From: Tolypeutes matacus
Taxonomy: Eukaryota; Chordata; Mammalia; Cingulata; Chlamyphoridae
NCBI GenBank assembly: GCA_026826555.1
Contig: JAKSZT010054304.1
Span: 30,953,024-31,017,023, forward strand
DNA length: 64,000 nucleotides
Reading direction: 5' to 3'
Shown here: positions 11,343 through 24,215 of the stretch, piece by piece
Numbering within the stretch: position 1 is the stretch's first letter
Layout: each line of letters begins with the position of its first letter
Translations under genes and position numbers: made by a program
The notes under the pieces: generated by a model
Database searches by the model: none
What the model saw: only the letters and a program-made list of their open reading frames with translations
Told to the model about the DNA's origin: nothing

Positions 11343-11788
11343 TGTGGTGCTTTGGAGCTGTAGGTACCAAGAAAAGCATGTTCTTAAAGTTAATAATTCC
11401 TCTAGGTGTAAACCAATTATAAGCAGGATTTTTGATGAGGCTACATCAGTTCAGGCATGACCCACCTCAGTCAGGATATGTCTTAATCTTCTTACTGGAG
11501 TCCTTTATAAACAGAATAAATACAGAGAAAGAAAGCCATGGAAGCAAGAAGCTGAAATCAATAAAACCTGGAAGAGAAGGGAGAGACCAGTGGGTGACAC
11601 CATGTGTCTTGCCATGTGGAAAAGGAGCCAAGAATTGCTGGCAGCCAGTCTTTAGGAAGGAAGCATCGCTCTGTTGATGCCTTGGTTTAGACATTTTTGT
11701 GGCCTCAAAACTGTAAGTTAATAAATTCCCATTGTTTACACCAACCTATTTCATGGTATTTGCTGGATCAGCCTAGGAAACTAAAACA
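11343..11788 (+). mobile_element. MaLR-like 3' LTR
   Basis: It starts TGTGGTGCTTTGGAGCTG and ends AGGAAACTAAAACA, with AGTTAATAAATTCCC as the polyadenylation-signal region. It belongs to the same broad family as the minus-strand LTR at 7086-7563 and is preceded by a polypurine tract and internal sequence. Confidence 0.82.
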
Positions 11789-14405
11789 GGCTCCTTACCT
11801 TGATGGTTGGAGAATGTTGACTAATTAGACCCTGGTTTTACTTTCTGGAAGTTTTTCCTTTTCAAATAGCCTCCTGTGCCAGTAACCATACCCGTAGTTT
11901 TTCTCCAAGAATAATTCACAAATCTGCTACATTTCTTTACTTTTTTGCCTTTATAACTAGCAAATTCAAAGAGGACTAGCTATCTTGAGAATGTGAATAT
12001 TTTAGAGAAAGTTCCCACCCTAATTCTGATTCTTTTCTTTTACTAAACATAAGTTCCTAATACTTTCTCATTCTTACTTTTTAATGTTTAGGGTCAAGAA
12101 GCAATTGGCTCTTCTAACTCTGAAGGCCTCAGGTTTTTGGGTTTGTACCCTTTCATGTCCCAAACAGAGCTCATCTGTTTCTTTAACACATGGTTAACAC
12201 AGCCAATAGCAATCAACACATACTTTAGGCTTTGTTTTTTATCATCTTTCCCTAGACTTAAAAGTTTATGTGGCAAGTGGCTTCCCTTGCATAACTGCAG
12301 ATGATAGCATTACTAAAGGAAAACATAGATTGACATTTTTCCTTGTGTCCACAAAATGACTACCAGATCAGTGTTAATAATTTTGTTTTATTCCCACTCC
12401 AGATTTAGTACCCATTTTCTGTGGTAATCAGGAGAGACAAGGTTATGCTGTGGTAACAAATCCAGGTCTGACATAACACATGGGTCTTCATAATTATTTT
12501 TTATTTAATATAAAACTAAATTTTTGATATAAAAAATATACATGGCTAATTAATACAAGATTTTAACAAAAAAATAAAATTACTCATCAAATGGATGAAA
12601 AACATAAAAATAGTAAGTTTTGGTAATAGACTCTACAATCTAGTATTTGCAATGCTAAAATTTAAAGATGTCTAAAAACTGAACTCAATTTTATAACTAA
12701 TTTGGCCACCAACACTGATCTGCCCTAAACTCTTTAGGGAGAAAATCTGAACTGAAGTGACATCAGGCTGTTATAGCTGACCCAGACAAATAGGAATGTT
12801 ATGTAATGTACAATATTTGTATCATAATACTATCCTAAAATCTAAAATATTATAAATTCTAAAACATATCTGCCACAAAGATTTTGCATGTAGTACTACA
12901 GATCTATAATTCCTAAATCATGTAGAACAATGGCATATCATGTGAAACTGTACACTATGTACTTAGTACATTATTCTCTATTTTATTATATTTAGATTTT
13001 TAATTTTTCCTCATTCAATATAGGTCTATTTTTCTTTCTTAATATTAGTTTATTTTGTTATTATTGTTAGTTTTATAAATTATCTGCATTTTAAAGCTAT
13101 TTTTTCCAGTGTAATTATCTTTTGTATATGCTAATAACAAGTTGTAAGGCCACACTTTGTATATTCTTTGTCAATCAAAATTCAACATCATTTTGATCAT
13201 TATTTACAGAATCTAAGGAAGAACATAGAAAAAATGTCTGTATATTCTTTGCTTGATGATGAAGTTTAATCCCATCTTAGAGCATCTATGATTGTTTTGC
13301 CAACATAATTATGGAAACTAAACTTCACTTCCATTATAGTCATTACTGATCAGTTTCATATGTATCTATAAATGTACAGCTATCTCTGTAAGTACGAAAG
13401 AAAGCAGACTTTTTAAAAAAAGGATATTAGTCAACTTGGTTGAGTTAAATGATAGTACAATATCTGAGAAATAAAAAAGTCAATAGAAACTGGAGAATTA
13501 TGAGAGAGGTGTATATTAAATTCAGTAGGTCTTACTTTATACAAAATTATTTGAAATATTTCCATGAATGAAATTTGGTTATCAGCTTTGCAGGAATAAC
13601 GATATATACTAAACTGAGCAGACATCAGTGGAATTAGATCATGCCTACCTTTCTCCTTGCTTTATTACAATGTCAGCATAATATTTTAAATGTCTCAGCA
13701 AACTCTTCCCTTCATAACTTTAGTAAATAGATTTGCCAGGTGCAGTACTAGCAGGAAGCACATAATGTATTTAAGTGTGAAAATGAAGCAATTATATTTC
13801 AAAGTCCTGATTGGCCACATTTTAATTTCAGAACTATGAGATGAACTGATTTAGCTAGTAATCTTCTGGAGAAACTCGTACATTTACACCTGCTCATTTC
13901 ATTAAAAGAGAAACACCTTGCCAGGGGTGGAAGAGGATAATGGTCACAGAAACCATAGCAGTTTGGTCCCTCTGCTCTTTCTATTGATTACACTTCTTGA
14001 CAACCACATGGGAAGTTAATTACTAGTAGGCAATTAACACCCTTGCAAAATAATAAAGAAAACATAATTATAGAGAGAACTCCTAGAGACTGTTTGTAAT
14101 CTTAAATGTGATATTCCCAGGTTGCTTTGAAGAGCTATGACAACCAGTCCCTATCCTCTGACAAAAAAATAATTATAGATGCCCTATTTTTAAAATTTTA
14201 AATAATTAATAAGAATCCTGAAATTTCATCAATCTATTTAAAAATACCCCAAAGAATCTCTCAATGAAAACAAGGTAAAATTTGTTTTGAATGTTATGAA
14301 CCATCTTTCTGGAAAATGGATCTCTTGTGAGAAAGCCCCAAGAAAACTTACCAATATTAGTTTGTGATTGTGTTAAATTCATTTCTCCCTTCTCCATACA
14401 GGATA
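11789..14405. other. AT-rich unique intron
   Basis: I saw no confident gene or repeat. Open frames here (60-64 codons) are at chance level. A T-rich stretch at 12960-13100 and several short A/T runs are the only features. Confidence 0.45.
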
Positions 14406-14414
14406 GCTGCTAAG

Positions 14415-14600
14415 TGAACAGTCTGGAGTCAGACCATTTGGCTTTAATTCCTTCACTATCACCCAAAAATCATGTGACCTTGGGGAAAGTTATTTAACAT
14501 ATCTGAGCCTCAGTTTGGTGTCTGTAAAGTAGAGTAATGAGGAGTTTGTAATGTTTGCCATAATTACCTTTGTACTTAATGAACACATAAGATGTTCTGT
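14415..14600 (+). mobile_element. MIR element
   Basis: The sequence order AGTCTGGAGTCAGACC, CATGTGACCTTGGGGAAAG, TATTTAAC, TCTGAGCCTCAGTTTGG is the MIR core in plus orientation, diverged but continuous. Confidence 0.8.
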
Positions 14601-15444
14601 GCCAGAGGTAGAGTTCCTTTTAAATACATCACAGTAAATAATAACTCGTTAGCCAACTTTTGCTTTAGTCTTTATCCCTGGGATGATGCGGTTTTTACTT
14701 TTCTCCCCTAATAGTCCCACATCCTATTGACCAGAGGTGAGGAAAAAGGAATTTTTTTCTCCTTATGTAGGCAAAGGAGGCAGATGTTCCTCTCCCCACC
14801 TGATAGGGTCTCCTGACTTAGTGTAATGACTCCTAACTTGAACTCTGATATGCAAATAAAATCTCTCCAGATATAGATATAGATAGCCCCATGTGTTTCA
14901 TCTTTTATGACTTAAACTTGTCTCCAAATTCTAGGTTTTCATTCCTACTTGAAAAGTATATATCTAGGGACATAGCTTCCCTAGTCTTCCTGGCACTTTG
15001 GAGTTTAAACAAGAGACCTATTGTGGGCTGTAGCCATTTGGCTTTCTTAGGGGGATAAGAGAAATTGTATTATTATTTCTTATCAGATCAATCATCTCCA
15101 GCATTAGAGAAACATATCCTACGGATCTAATCCTTATATTATGTGAAAATGTTTTTAGGAGACTAAGAATATTTACAAAAAACAATAGAAATCCAGGGAA
15201 ATTATATATTCTCACAAGTAATAATAGCATCCATGTAGGAGGATTTGTGAAGTTTAAATAAGTTAATACATGATATTGCTTATATTAATATTACTTATAA
15301 TTAACTACTCAAAATTACCAAAAAGTCTAATTACAAATGATTTTCAATGACTTTAGAAGTCGATACTAGGTACATTCTTTAAATATAACATACTTTATTC
15401 ACCATTTAAATATTAATTAATTTTAAGCCCTTTTTAAACTTTTC
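14601..15444. other. Unassigned intronic sequence
   Basis: No gene or known repeat was recognised. GATATGCAAATAAAATCTC at 14848-14866 looks like an octamer plus AATAAA but has no LTR context that I can confirm. Confidence 0.4.
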
Positions 15445-16776
15445 CTTTTAAGATAAAAAACCTTCATGGGAAGTTACAAAAATAGTACTGCTATACTATA
15501 TACTTTTCACCCAGTTTCCCCTGATTATTACATTTTACATAGATGTTGTACAGTATAAAAACCAGGAAATTGGCATTGAACAATGCATGTATATAGATCC
15601 ATTCCATGTTGTCATTTGGTGGATATACGTAATGATCACTGCATCAAGATACAAAGCTATTCCATCACCACAAACGTATATCAGTTTCTATCCCTTTGTA
15701 GTCACACCAATAACCATTCTGTACACCATGCCTAACCCTTTGAAAACCACTAATCAATTTTCCATCTCTATAATTTTGTCATTTTGAAAATGCTAGATAA
15801 GTGGAATCAGATGATATGTGATCTTTTGAGACTGGCTTTTTAAAATCCAGCATAAGGACCTTCAGATTTAACCAAATTTTTGCATATATAAATATAATAA
15901 TTCATTAATTTTTATTGGGGAGTAGAATTCCCCTACTATACTACAGTTTGCTTAGCTATTCACTTAATGTGGTATATTTTGGTTGTTTCCAGTCTTTAGC
16001 TAAATACAAATAAAGTAGACCATTTACATTTCACATTTTATTTTTTGTTTTTTGTTTGTTACCTATTTTTAAAATTTTCTTTATCCTGCTTTTCTGTGTA
16101 TTACTTGAATATTTCTCTGAATTCCATTTTGGTTTATGCATAAGTATATTAGAGTATATTTTGTTGTATAGATTTTTATTGGTTGCTCTAGCTAGAACAG
16201 TATACATACACAAATTATCACAATGTACTGATGAATAATTTTTACCACTTTGAATAAGTGTAGAAACCTTACCTCCCTATAAATCCCTTTACCCTCTTCC
16301 ATTTAGCATATAATTGTTTTAAGTATTTCTTCTTCCTGTATTGAGAACATGTCAGATAGTATTACATTTTTAGTTTTGGCCATCAAACATAATTTAGAAA
16401 ACTCAAGAGTAAATAGAAATCTATTTTATTTACCCATATTTTTACTCTTTCCATTGTTCTTTCTTCCTTACTTATGTTCCAATTCCTTCTCTTTTCATTT
16501 CCTTTCATTTTAGAGATCTACCGTAAAATAATGGCTAAAAGAAGTTCTCTAAAAGGGAATTCTCTTAACTCATGAAGAATATTTTTGATGGATATTGAAT
16601 TCCAGGTTAACAGCTCTTCTTTCAGCACTTGGAAAATGTACCAATTCCTTCCAGCCTCTATAGCTTCTGATGATAAATCCATTGTCATTTGAATTGAGTT
16701 TTTCTTATAGGTAAGGTACCAATTCTTTATCACCTATTTCAAGATTTTTCATCATCTTTAGTATTCACAAGTTTGA
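15445..16776 (-). mobile_element. Old L1 (L1M type), 3' UTR and ORF1-proximal part
   Basis: On the minus strand 15445-16020 matches the 3' UTR of old mammalian L1s (antisense signatures GTGGAATCAGATGATATG, GAGTAGAATTCCCC, TGGTTGTTTCCAGTC). From 16030 the text moves straight to the region upstream of ORF1's antisense (GAAACCTTACCTCCC, CATCAAACATAATTTAGAAA), then ORF1 antisense (TTTCAGCACTTGGAAAATG). The roughly 3.8 kb ORF2 expected between them is missing, as in half-L1 (HAL1) elements. It continues at 17488. Confidence 0.75.
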
Positions 16777-17487
16777 TGCCACAGTTTGAATACTAAAAAT
16801 TGTATTTTTGAGCTAATCCACTCTTTTGGGTATGAGATCCTTTGATTGCATTAAATTCAGTTAAGGGACCTTGATTAGATCACTTGATTAGATTGATTTT
16901 GATTGAACTATGTCAGTGAGGCATGACTCAGATTGGGTCTCTGCCCTCTTACTGGAGCCCTATATGAATGGAGACATGGAGAGAAAGAAGACACAGAAAA
17001 TGGGGCTCTGCCATTTTGATGTGGCCATGTGAGAAAAAGGACTCAAGGGTCTCTAGAAGCTGAAACTGAGATATGAAGCCCCTGGCAGTTTAGGCCCATG
17101 GAGCAGCTCAAGGCTGATGAGATGAGCCCTATGTCTAATTGTCCACAGCTGGGCTTAGGGAAAAAAGCTGAGCAGGTGAGTTTGAGAGAGGGGGCCCAAA
17201 AAGAGACAAGCTATTATGCCTCATCACTCACAGCTAAGCTCCTGAAGATGGTGAGAGAGCCTTGAGGGGAAGGCAGGAACCTCAGCAGAGATTGGCTGCC
17301 ATCTTGCTTCACCACATGGCAGGATGCCAGGATCACCAGTAGCTGACTATGGTGAGAAAGCATCCCTGGTGGTCCCTTGGTTTAGATATTTTCACAGACT
17401 TGGAACTATAAGTTTGTACCCCTAATAAATTTCTCATTATAAAATGTCAGCCCATTTCTGGTATTTTTGCACTGGCAAACTAAGACA
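16777..17487 (+). mobile_element. MaLR-like LTR inserted in the old L1
   Basis: It starts TGCCACAGTTTGAATAC and ends CTGGCAAACTAAGACA, with CCCCTAATAAATTTCTC before the end. The flanks are TTTGA (16772-16776) and TTTAA (17488-17492), a 4/5 duplication. The L1 text reads continuously if the LTR is removed, so it inserted after the L1. Confidence 0.82.
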
Positions 17488-18842
17488 TTTAACTATGACT
17501 TTTCTTGATGTGGATTTCTATGGATGGTTCTATTTGGGGTTCTTTCAACTTCTTGAAACTGTAATTTTATTTTTTTGCCAAATTTGAGAAATTCTCAGCT
17601 ATTATTTCCTTGGGTAACTTATAAGCCTGCTTTCTTTCTCCTTTCCTCCCAGGACTCTAGTGACATGAAAGTTAGATATTTTGTTATATTCCCACAAGTT
17701 TTCAAAGCTCTGTTCATTTTATTTTTTCAGTCTAATTTCTCTCTGCTGTTCAGATTGGTTAATGTCTATTGTTCCAGCTTCCAGTTCATTGATTTTTTAC
17801 TCTGTCCTCTTGATTCACTGAAATTTTGGTTTTAGTTATTTTATTTTTTCAGTGCTAAATTTTTATTTTATTCTTCTTTGTAACAATTATTTCTTTGATG
17901 AGACTTTTTATTTCTTTGCTGAGATTTTGTACTTTTCCATTCATTTTGAGCATGTTCATATTTGCTCATTGAAGCAATTTCGTGAAGGCTGCTTCAAAAT
18001 CCTTGCCAGATAATTCTAACATCTGTATCTGCTTGCTGTTTACATGTGTTGATAGTCTTTCCTCATTCAAACTGAATTTTTTCTATTCCTTTGTATGATG
18101 AGTTATATCAGTTGACACCTAAACATATTTGGTATTTTATTAGGAGACACTGGGTTATATTTAAATCTGCTTGAGCAAATCGCTTCTGATACTACTCCAG
18201 TAGGGAAAAGGGACACAGTCACCCTAATTCCAGGTGGGGATAGAAGTCCAGTTTCCAGACTTGTCTCCATTGACCTCAGTGGGGAGGGCACCTCATTACT
18301 GCAGGCTGCAGTGGGAGCTCAGATTTGCCTCTTAGTTTTGGCTGATACTGCCCTGGCAGGGGGACATGGATGTACCATTACTCCTCACCATATATCCTCC
18401 TCTGAGGATTGGCATTGTCACCACCTTAGTGTTTACAGTCTTGACTCTTCACAAGGCCTTCCATGACTCCCTGGTGCAAGGAAGGTAAACATTAAAACCC
18501 AGCAGGGGTGACAGTCCCGACTCAGCACTTGGTCTATGATACCACCTCAGTGTGGGACTTGGGGCACCTCATTACAGTGGAAATTTGCACTATCCACATG
18601 GTTTTTCTTGGCAGAGATAATTTTTCCTGTCCTATGTATTTGGCAATGGCCACAGTTTTACCTGTGGTAATTTGCTGGAGAAGGGCAGTTAATGTCTAAA
18701 AATTTTCTGTGTTCTTAGTTTGCCCCTTTCCTGTCCTTTGCTTTGGAGAGCAGGCTTTTCTTGGGATTTTTTCTTTGTCTGTTCCCATTAGGTGTTTCAT
18801 GTTTCTGGTTCTTCCAGCACCCAGCTCATGATATGTGAGGCA

Positions 18843-18874
<32 letters not shown>

Positions 18875-19075
18875 CAAAGAAAATAACAAAAGCAGAACAA
18901 AGAATTCTCTACGATGCTGTTCTTCATGCTCTGTGGTCCATAGCCAGTCTGCAATCTTTTCTTTACTTTTTAGATACTTCTCCTATTTGTTCTGTACAGA
19001 ATGCCCAGAGTGTTTAGCTGAACTCAATAGAACTAGGGAAAGTACCACCCAGTCCACTTAAATTATCACAAACCC
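17488..19075 (-). mobile_element. Old L1 (L1M type), ORF1 and 5' UTR part
   Basis: It resumes the L1 broken at 16776 (antisense ORF1: TTTGCCAAATTTGAGAAATT, GCTGTTCAGATTGG). From about 18100 to 18720 the antisense 5' UTR appears, with loosely tandem units around CCTGGCAGGGGG, CTCATTACTGC and GGTCT-type phrases, as in old L1 5' UTRs. The L1 5' end is near 19075 (GGGAAAGTACCACC). A pure A run at 18842-18862 interrupts it. Confidence 0.72.
18842..18862. repeat. A21 run
   Basis: Twenty-one adenines followed by an A-rich stretch to about 18900, inside the antisense L1 5' UTR. This could be a microsatellite or the scar of a small retro-insertion. Confidence 0.9.
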
Positions 19076-19474
19076 ACATTTGAAGAAAAAAGAAACTGAA
19101 TCTCTGAGGCAGTAACTTATTCCAGGAATCCACCTAATTGATTCTAAGTTATAATTACGTAGACACCACTCTCCCCTGCATTTTTCTTACTATCTTGAAT
19201 TTACATAATGCCATAAATTTAATTATAATACTCAAATATAAAGATTTAGACCTAAAAATATAGTTTCAAAAACATATGCAGGTAAGGCTCAACCAGGGAT
19301 GCATGATGGATATAATATATATATCTGGTTTATAAGTGAAAGGAATAACTAAAAGTATAATTATTTTAAACACAATTTGTGGAAAGCTTATTCTATTTAA
19401 GACCCAGGCTACAAACATATGTTGTGAGCTTAAAATACAAGAATAAAACTACATCTTTCCACAAAAATGGATGG

Positions 19475-19676
19475 TGTGACAGTGTGAAGCTGAATGGACC
19501 CCAGAAAACCTTATCCTTAGAGCCAATCAATTCCTGTGGTTGTGATACTATTGTAGGTGGTACTTTTGGGTTAGATTTTGGACTTCTAGACTCCAAAACC
19601 ATAAGAAAGTAAATTCCAGTTGTTCAAGCAAATCCATTTTGTGGTTTTTGTCATAGCAGAACTGACAAACTAAGAC
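19475..19676 (+). mobile_element. Internally deleted MaLR-like LTR
   Basis: It begins TGTGACAGTGTGAAGCTGA, the same start as the LTR at 8870, follows it for about 100 bases, then jumps to the last 90 bases (TGGACTTCTAGACTCC...AAAGTAAATTCC...AAACTAAGAC). About 300 bases of the middle are missing compared with the 517-base copy. Confidence 0.75.
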
Positions 19677-19844
19677 TGGTGTTAAAGATTCAAAGTATGG
19701 TTTGTGTCTTTGAAAGGCCTTCGGGATTGTGATGACAAAAGAAACCAAATAAGCAACTGTGGGTGGACCAAGGAAGAACCATTCATGACTGCTGAATTTT
19801 TGCCTTGTATTCTCGAACACAAATTAAAACAGATGCTAAAAGCT

Positions 19845-20490
19845 GTGGAAAACAATATACCAGAAATGAGTTGGCTTTTACTTAGAAGCTTACAGTTCTG
19901 AATCTGTGAAAATGTCTAAATCAAGGCTTCATCAGGTGATGCTTTTCTCCCCAAAGATCAGCTATCAGCAATCCTGGACTCTTCTTTCACATTGGAAGAC
20001 ACATGGTGGCATCTGTTCAGGCTCTCCTTTCCTCCAGGCTTCCTTGCCTTCAACTTCCTACTTCATGGCTTTCTCTCTGTTTCTGCATTCCATCAATTTC
20101 AGCTTCTGGCTTCTGGGGCTTTTTCATTTTTAGCTTCTTGGGGTTTCTCTCTTTGTCTCTCAGTATTCTTCCAATTTATAAAGTATCTCAGTAAGAGGAT
20201 TAAGACCCACCCTGGGCCATGCCTTACTGAGGTAATCTAATCTAATGGCTGTGTTTGACTTTCTTCTGCCTTATAGGGATTCCAGTCCTATAGATTAAAG
20301 CTCACCCTGATTCAATTTGGACTTATCCAATATAGGATCTTCAAAGATCCTAATCACAAATGAGTCTGTCCCTTAACTAAATTAGCATCTTCAAAGGTCC
20401 TGTTTACCAATGGGTTCATACCCATAGGAACATAGATTAAGACTGAACATGTCTTTTTTGGGGAGCATTATTCAATACCCAAGATCACCT
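19845..20490 (-). mobile_element. MaLR-like LTR, minus strand
   Basis: On the minus strand it carries the opening CTCCCCAAAAAAGACATG and the closing CCAACTCATTTCTGGTATAT of this LTR group. Antisense it shows CAAGGCTTCATCAGGTGATGC, shared with the LTR at 7086. Plus-strand frames of 63-82 codons in three phases (19906-20240) are fortuitous shadows of it. Confidence 0.75.
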
Positions 20491-20494
20491 CACA

Positions 20495-21650
20495 TCTCCA
20501 TGAATAGAATAAGTAATTAAAACCAGTTTATTTAATTAATAAATAAATGCATAAAGTGTCATATAACATCAATAATATAGTTTCTGTAAATTCAACAGTA
20601 AAACAATCTAGTCTCCAGTTTATCAATGAAGCTTGCTTGGGTGATGTGATATGTTTTTTGTTTGTTTGTTCATTTTTTTAAGTATCCACTTTTAAAAACT
20701 TAAATTCCCCCAATTTTTGAATTCATTGTGCCTACAAACCCATGACTCTGCAATTTTAAAAGACTACCTAAAGAGTCTTAGTTCCAAATCAAATATGAGA
20801 ACACTTAAATAGTTCACTCCCTTCGATTTACAGATAATCAACTAGTGTTAAATTATGTGCCTCAAAACTCACACATCCAATGGGAAGCAGAGTTGGTGTT
20901 AGGACTCAGGTTCCAACACTTTCAAGCTAACAACTTCTGCAAACTCTTGATAATAAGAAAAATACCCCCATCCCTAAAAGTAATTAATAGGTCTTATTGT
21001 AAAGCGTATAAACTCTTGTCTTTAAGAATTTAAATCATCATTTTTACCCTGAAAGAAAGTGAATTATTAAGAGAATTATTTAACATGGGGGAGGAAGTTA
21101 GGAAACAGAGTGATTATCTTCAATTAAATCATTATTGCATTAGACCTTAAAAATTTTACTTTATGTAATTAATTTTGTGTACAATATTGTGTGACCTACA
21201 TATTTTTCCTGAATTACTTGGTCATCATCTAATTAAATATAAAATATATTAAAAATATATTTTACTTTCTACAAGGCATCTTTCTTTACCAAAAAGAAGT
21301 ATGATGAGATGTTACAATTTATTCAAGTATTCTATTCAGTGGAAATAATTTTTAAATGGAAAATTTAGGAATGCTTATATATAGGAAAAAAATATAGGCA
21401 TTATGAACTCGTGATTTGTAAAGAAAACGGAGATACTTTTAATGTCAGTTGGGTAGGAAATCAGAGCTAAAACCTTTAACTGCATTTATAAAGCAGTATC
21501 GCTAGTTTCTAGGATACAATCTCCTTCACTTGATAATGACAGTTAAGCAATCATCAGTCATTCATTGTCAAGGGGGAGAAATGTTTCTCTATGGCAGTAG
21601 TTTTGTTCTAAACTTTGCTGCAATTAGCTTAACCTGTTATTGATAAAAAC
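20495..21650. other. AT-rich unique intron
   Basis: Nothing beyond chance frames and short A/T runs was recognised. Confidence 0.45.
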
Positions 21651-21653
21651 CCA

Positions 21654-21764
21654 GGGAAGCCGTTGTGGCTCAGTGGTTGAGCACTGGCTACCCACATACA
21701 AGGTCCTGGGTTCAATCCCCAGCCCTGGGTAACTCAAAAAACAAAAAACAAACAAACAAAAAAA
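21654..21764 (+). mobile_element. Short tRNA-derived SINE (xenarthran type)
   Basis: It starts GGGAAGCCGTTGTGGCTCAG and keeps pol III boxes: A box TGGCTCAGTGG at 21666-21676 and B box GGTTCAATCC at 21709-21718. An A-rich tail with CAAACAAACAAA follows at 21735-21764. An imperfect target duplication around AAAAACCCA is present at 21645-21653 and about 21759-21768. It is a SINE head without the longer body. Confidence 0.88.
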
Positions 21765-21769
21765 CCCAA

Positions 21770-23739
21770 TTTCCAGGTTGCATCCCTTTATAATAAATCA
21801 AAATATCTGAGGATTGGATCCAGGCATCAATATTTTTATTGAATCCCATGTGATGTAATATGCATCAAAGTTTGAGAACCAGTGCCACACACATGATTTG
21901 CTCTGAGATCCTATGCATCCTCATAGTCATTCCTTTTCAGGGGAAAAAAATGTATTTTTCAACTAAAATTCATTCAGATTTGGAAATTAGACATCTTTAC
22001 ACTCATGAAATTAGTTTATTTAAGGGGAAAACAGTTTAAAGACAGAAAATTGTGGTGTTAATTCCTTTTTTTAAAAAAAGTCAAGTGGTCAGTTCAATTT
22101 TTATCAAATTCAGGATTTTCAAAAATTCCTTTTGTTCTATTGACCTAATCCTTCACTAGTTTAAAGTATTCTCACATACAGGTTCTGAAACTGAATTCCA
22201 GAAATGTGGACTCTGAATGTTCTTACTATCTGACCTCATTCAAAACTTCACAGGAAATATTTACAAACTGCCTTTAGATAACAGAGAAGTATTTTGTTTC
22301 TGTGATTTACAAAGAGATTAGCCTTCAGCATGTTGAAACCTATTAAAATAAATTCTAAATGAAATTAAAAAATCAAAACAAAAATAGAACGTGCCACACT
22401 TCCTGTTTCATTAAAAAAAAAATTGTTTAAGAACAAATCAATTTTTTACTCCTTTTTAAAAATCTTCATAGTATTGAATCACTAAGGATCATTAAAAATG
22501 GTGTATCTTAAAGAAGAAGCATTAAAAGTGATGTTTCTTAATCAAAGCTTAGTTGAAAAAAGGAAACATGTCTTCTTCTGCATCAGCATGTCCCAAGGTG
22601 TTCCACCTAATATCAGTCTGCAGAAAGGGTTCCTTTGTCAGAGAAGGCTGTTAAAGCCTACTCTTGAAGATTTGCAATTAATAGCAGCATAAAGCCTTCC
22701 TAAAGGAAGTGCAGACTTTCAAAACTTCTTTTGCTGGAGGTTTTGTAGGACCTTCAGACATTGACCTAAGGTGAAGGAAAAGGTGAAATGGGAACAGCAG
22801 TGGAATTTACTACAACAAAAGAATGATAGGAAAAATAGGGAAAAATAACTAGCTCTCAGGTTCTGGAAGCCAAGTTTAGCAAAAAAGGTTGGGTCTTTGG
22901 CTTGTCTGAGAAAGAACTGAGGCAAGATGGTCACAACAGCCAAATATGAATATTCTAAATGTTCTGATATAATCTATGTAGTAAATTGATATTGTAGTTT
23001 TATAAATTTACACTTACATTTTTAAAATTTTATTTTTCTTGGGTGAATAAAAGAGTGTGTTTTGGGGCCCTTCAAAACATGTGTATTGTATGCTGAAATC
23101 AATTCTGCAATATTTGTACAGAAAATAAACACAAATGAAATGAAGAGTGACTGTGACAAAGACCGTCTTATCTTCCCTTTAGATTGACTAAAGTTTAGAC
23201 AGGATTCTCCCTGATTTCAAGACCCTGACCTCGCTCTCACCTCATCCTTGACTATCCAGATGCCTGAGAACCTTCTAATTAGGTAGTTCCTTATCTCCCT
23301 CTTTCTCCATCCAGCTCTTACAGGCTCCGATCAACTCCCTTTACATCTTCCTGTGCCTTTCCACTAACCCACTCCAAGTCCTTAAAAAGCTCCAAAATAT
23401 GTTCATCAATTGTAACAAAATATATCACACTAAAGAAGGATATTGTTAATGTGGAAAGATGTGGGATGGGTAGGGAGCAGAGCATATGGAAACCCCCTAT
23501 GATTTTTATGTAACATTTATGTAATATATAAAATGTTTGAGAAGAGATGAGGGGTTACATGTGAGGTCTAAGAAAGAATTTCTACCTGTTAGCCTTGGAG
23601 AGATAAAGAAAGATGGTTCAAAGTGTATTATGAAAGCTTACCTGACACTTTTCCTCTCTCAAGTATCTGAATTACCAGGAGGTTTTTAGAGCCCTAACTC
23701 TACAGAGAGTTATCAATCTTATATTCTATTTGGTTAAAA
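21770..23739. other. Mostly unique intron, with a possible L2 trace
   Basis: No gene was recognised. The part 23200-23400 is CT-rich with phrases like CTCACCTCATCCTTGAC that could be an L2 ORF trace, but this is weak. Frames at 22498-22692 and 22719-22943 have no recognisable domain. Confidence 0.4.
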
Positions 23740-23741
23740 TA

Positions 23742-24215
23742 TGCTGCTCCTCCTGCCCAAAGATATCCACGTCCCAATCCTTTGAACATGTAAACACTGC
23801 CTTATTTGGAAAAGGGTCTTTGCAGATGTGTTAAAATTAAGGATTTTGAAATGAGGAAGATTTTCCTGGATTTTCCATGTGGGCCCTAAATGCCATCAAA
23901 AGCCTCCTTATAAGAAAGAGACAGAGATTACAGACTGAAGAGAAGGAGGCAGTGTGACCACAGAAGTAGAGATGGGAGCCAAGTGGCCACAAATCAAGGA
24001 AGGCCAGCAGCCAACAGAAGCTGGAAGAAGCAAGGAACTAATTCTCCCTTAGAGCCCCAGAGGGATCTATGGTCCTGCCAACATCTTAATTTTGGTCCAA
24101 TGATACTGATTTCAGACTTCTGGCCTCCAGAACTGTGAAAAAATAAATTGCTGTCGTGTTAAGCCACCAAGTTTGTGGTAATTTGTTTCAGCAGTCATAG
24201 GACAATATTAGAGTG
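23742..24215 (+). mobile_element. MLT1 LTR (ERVL-MaLR)
   Basis: The MLT1 consensus can be followed end to end: TATTTGGAAAAGGGTCTTTG, CAGATGTGTTAAAATTAAGG, GTGGGCCCTAAATGCCATC, CTTATAAGAAAGAGACAG, GACTTCTGGCCTCCAGAACT, AATAAATTGCTGTCGTG, AAGCCACCAAGTTTGTGG. It is an old solo LTR shared by placental mammals. Confidence 0.92.

Noticed and set aside
18792..19061. 89-codon frame with a lysine-rich start
   Set aside because: The lysines come from the A21 run and the rest is antisense L1 5' UTR.
19906..20240. Three overlapping plus-strand frames of 63-82 codons
   Set aside because: All read the antisense of a minus-strand LTR in different phases.
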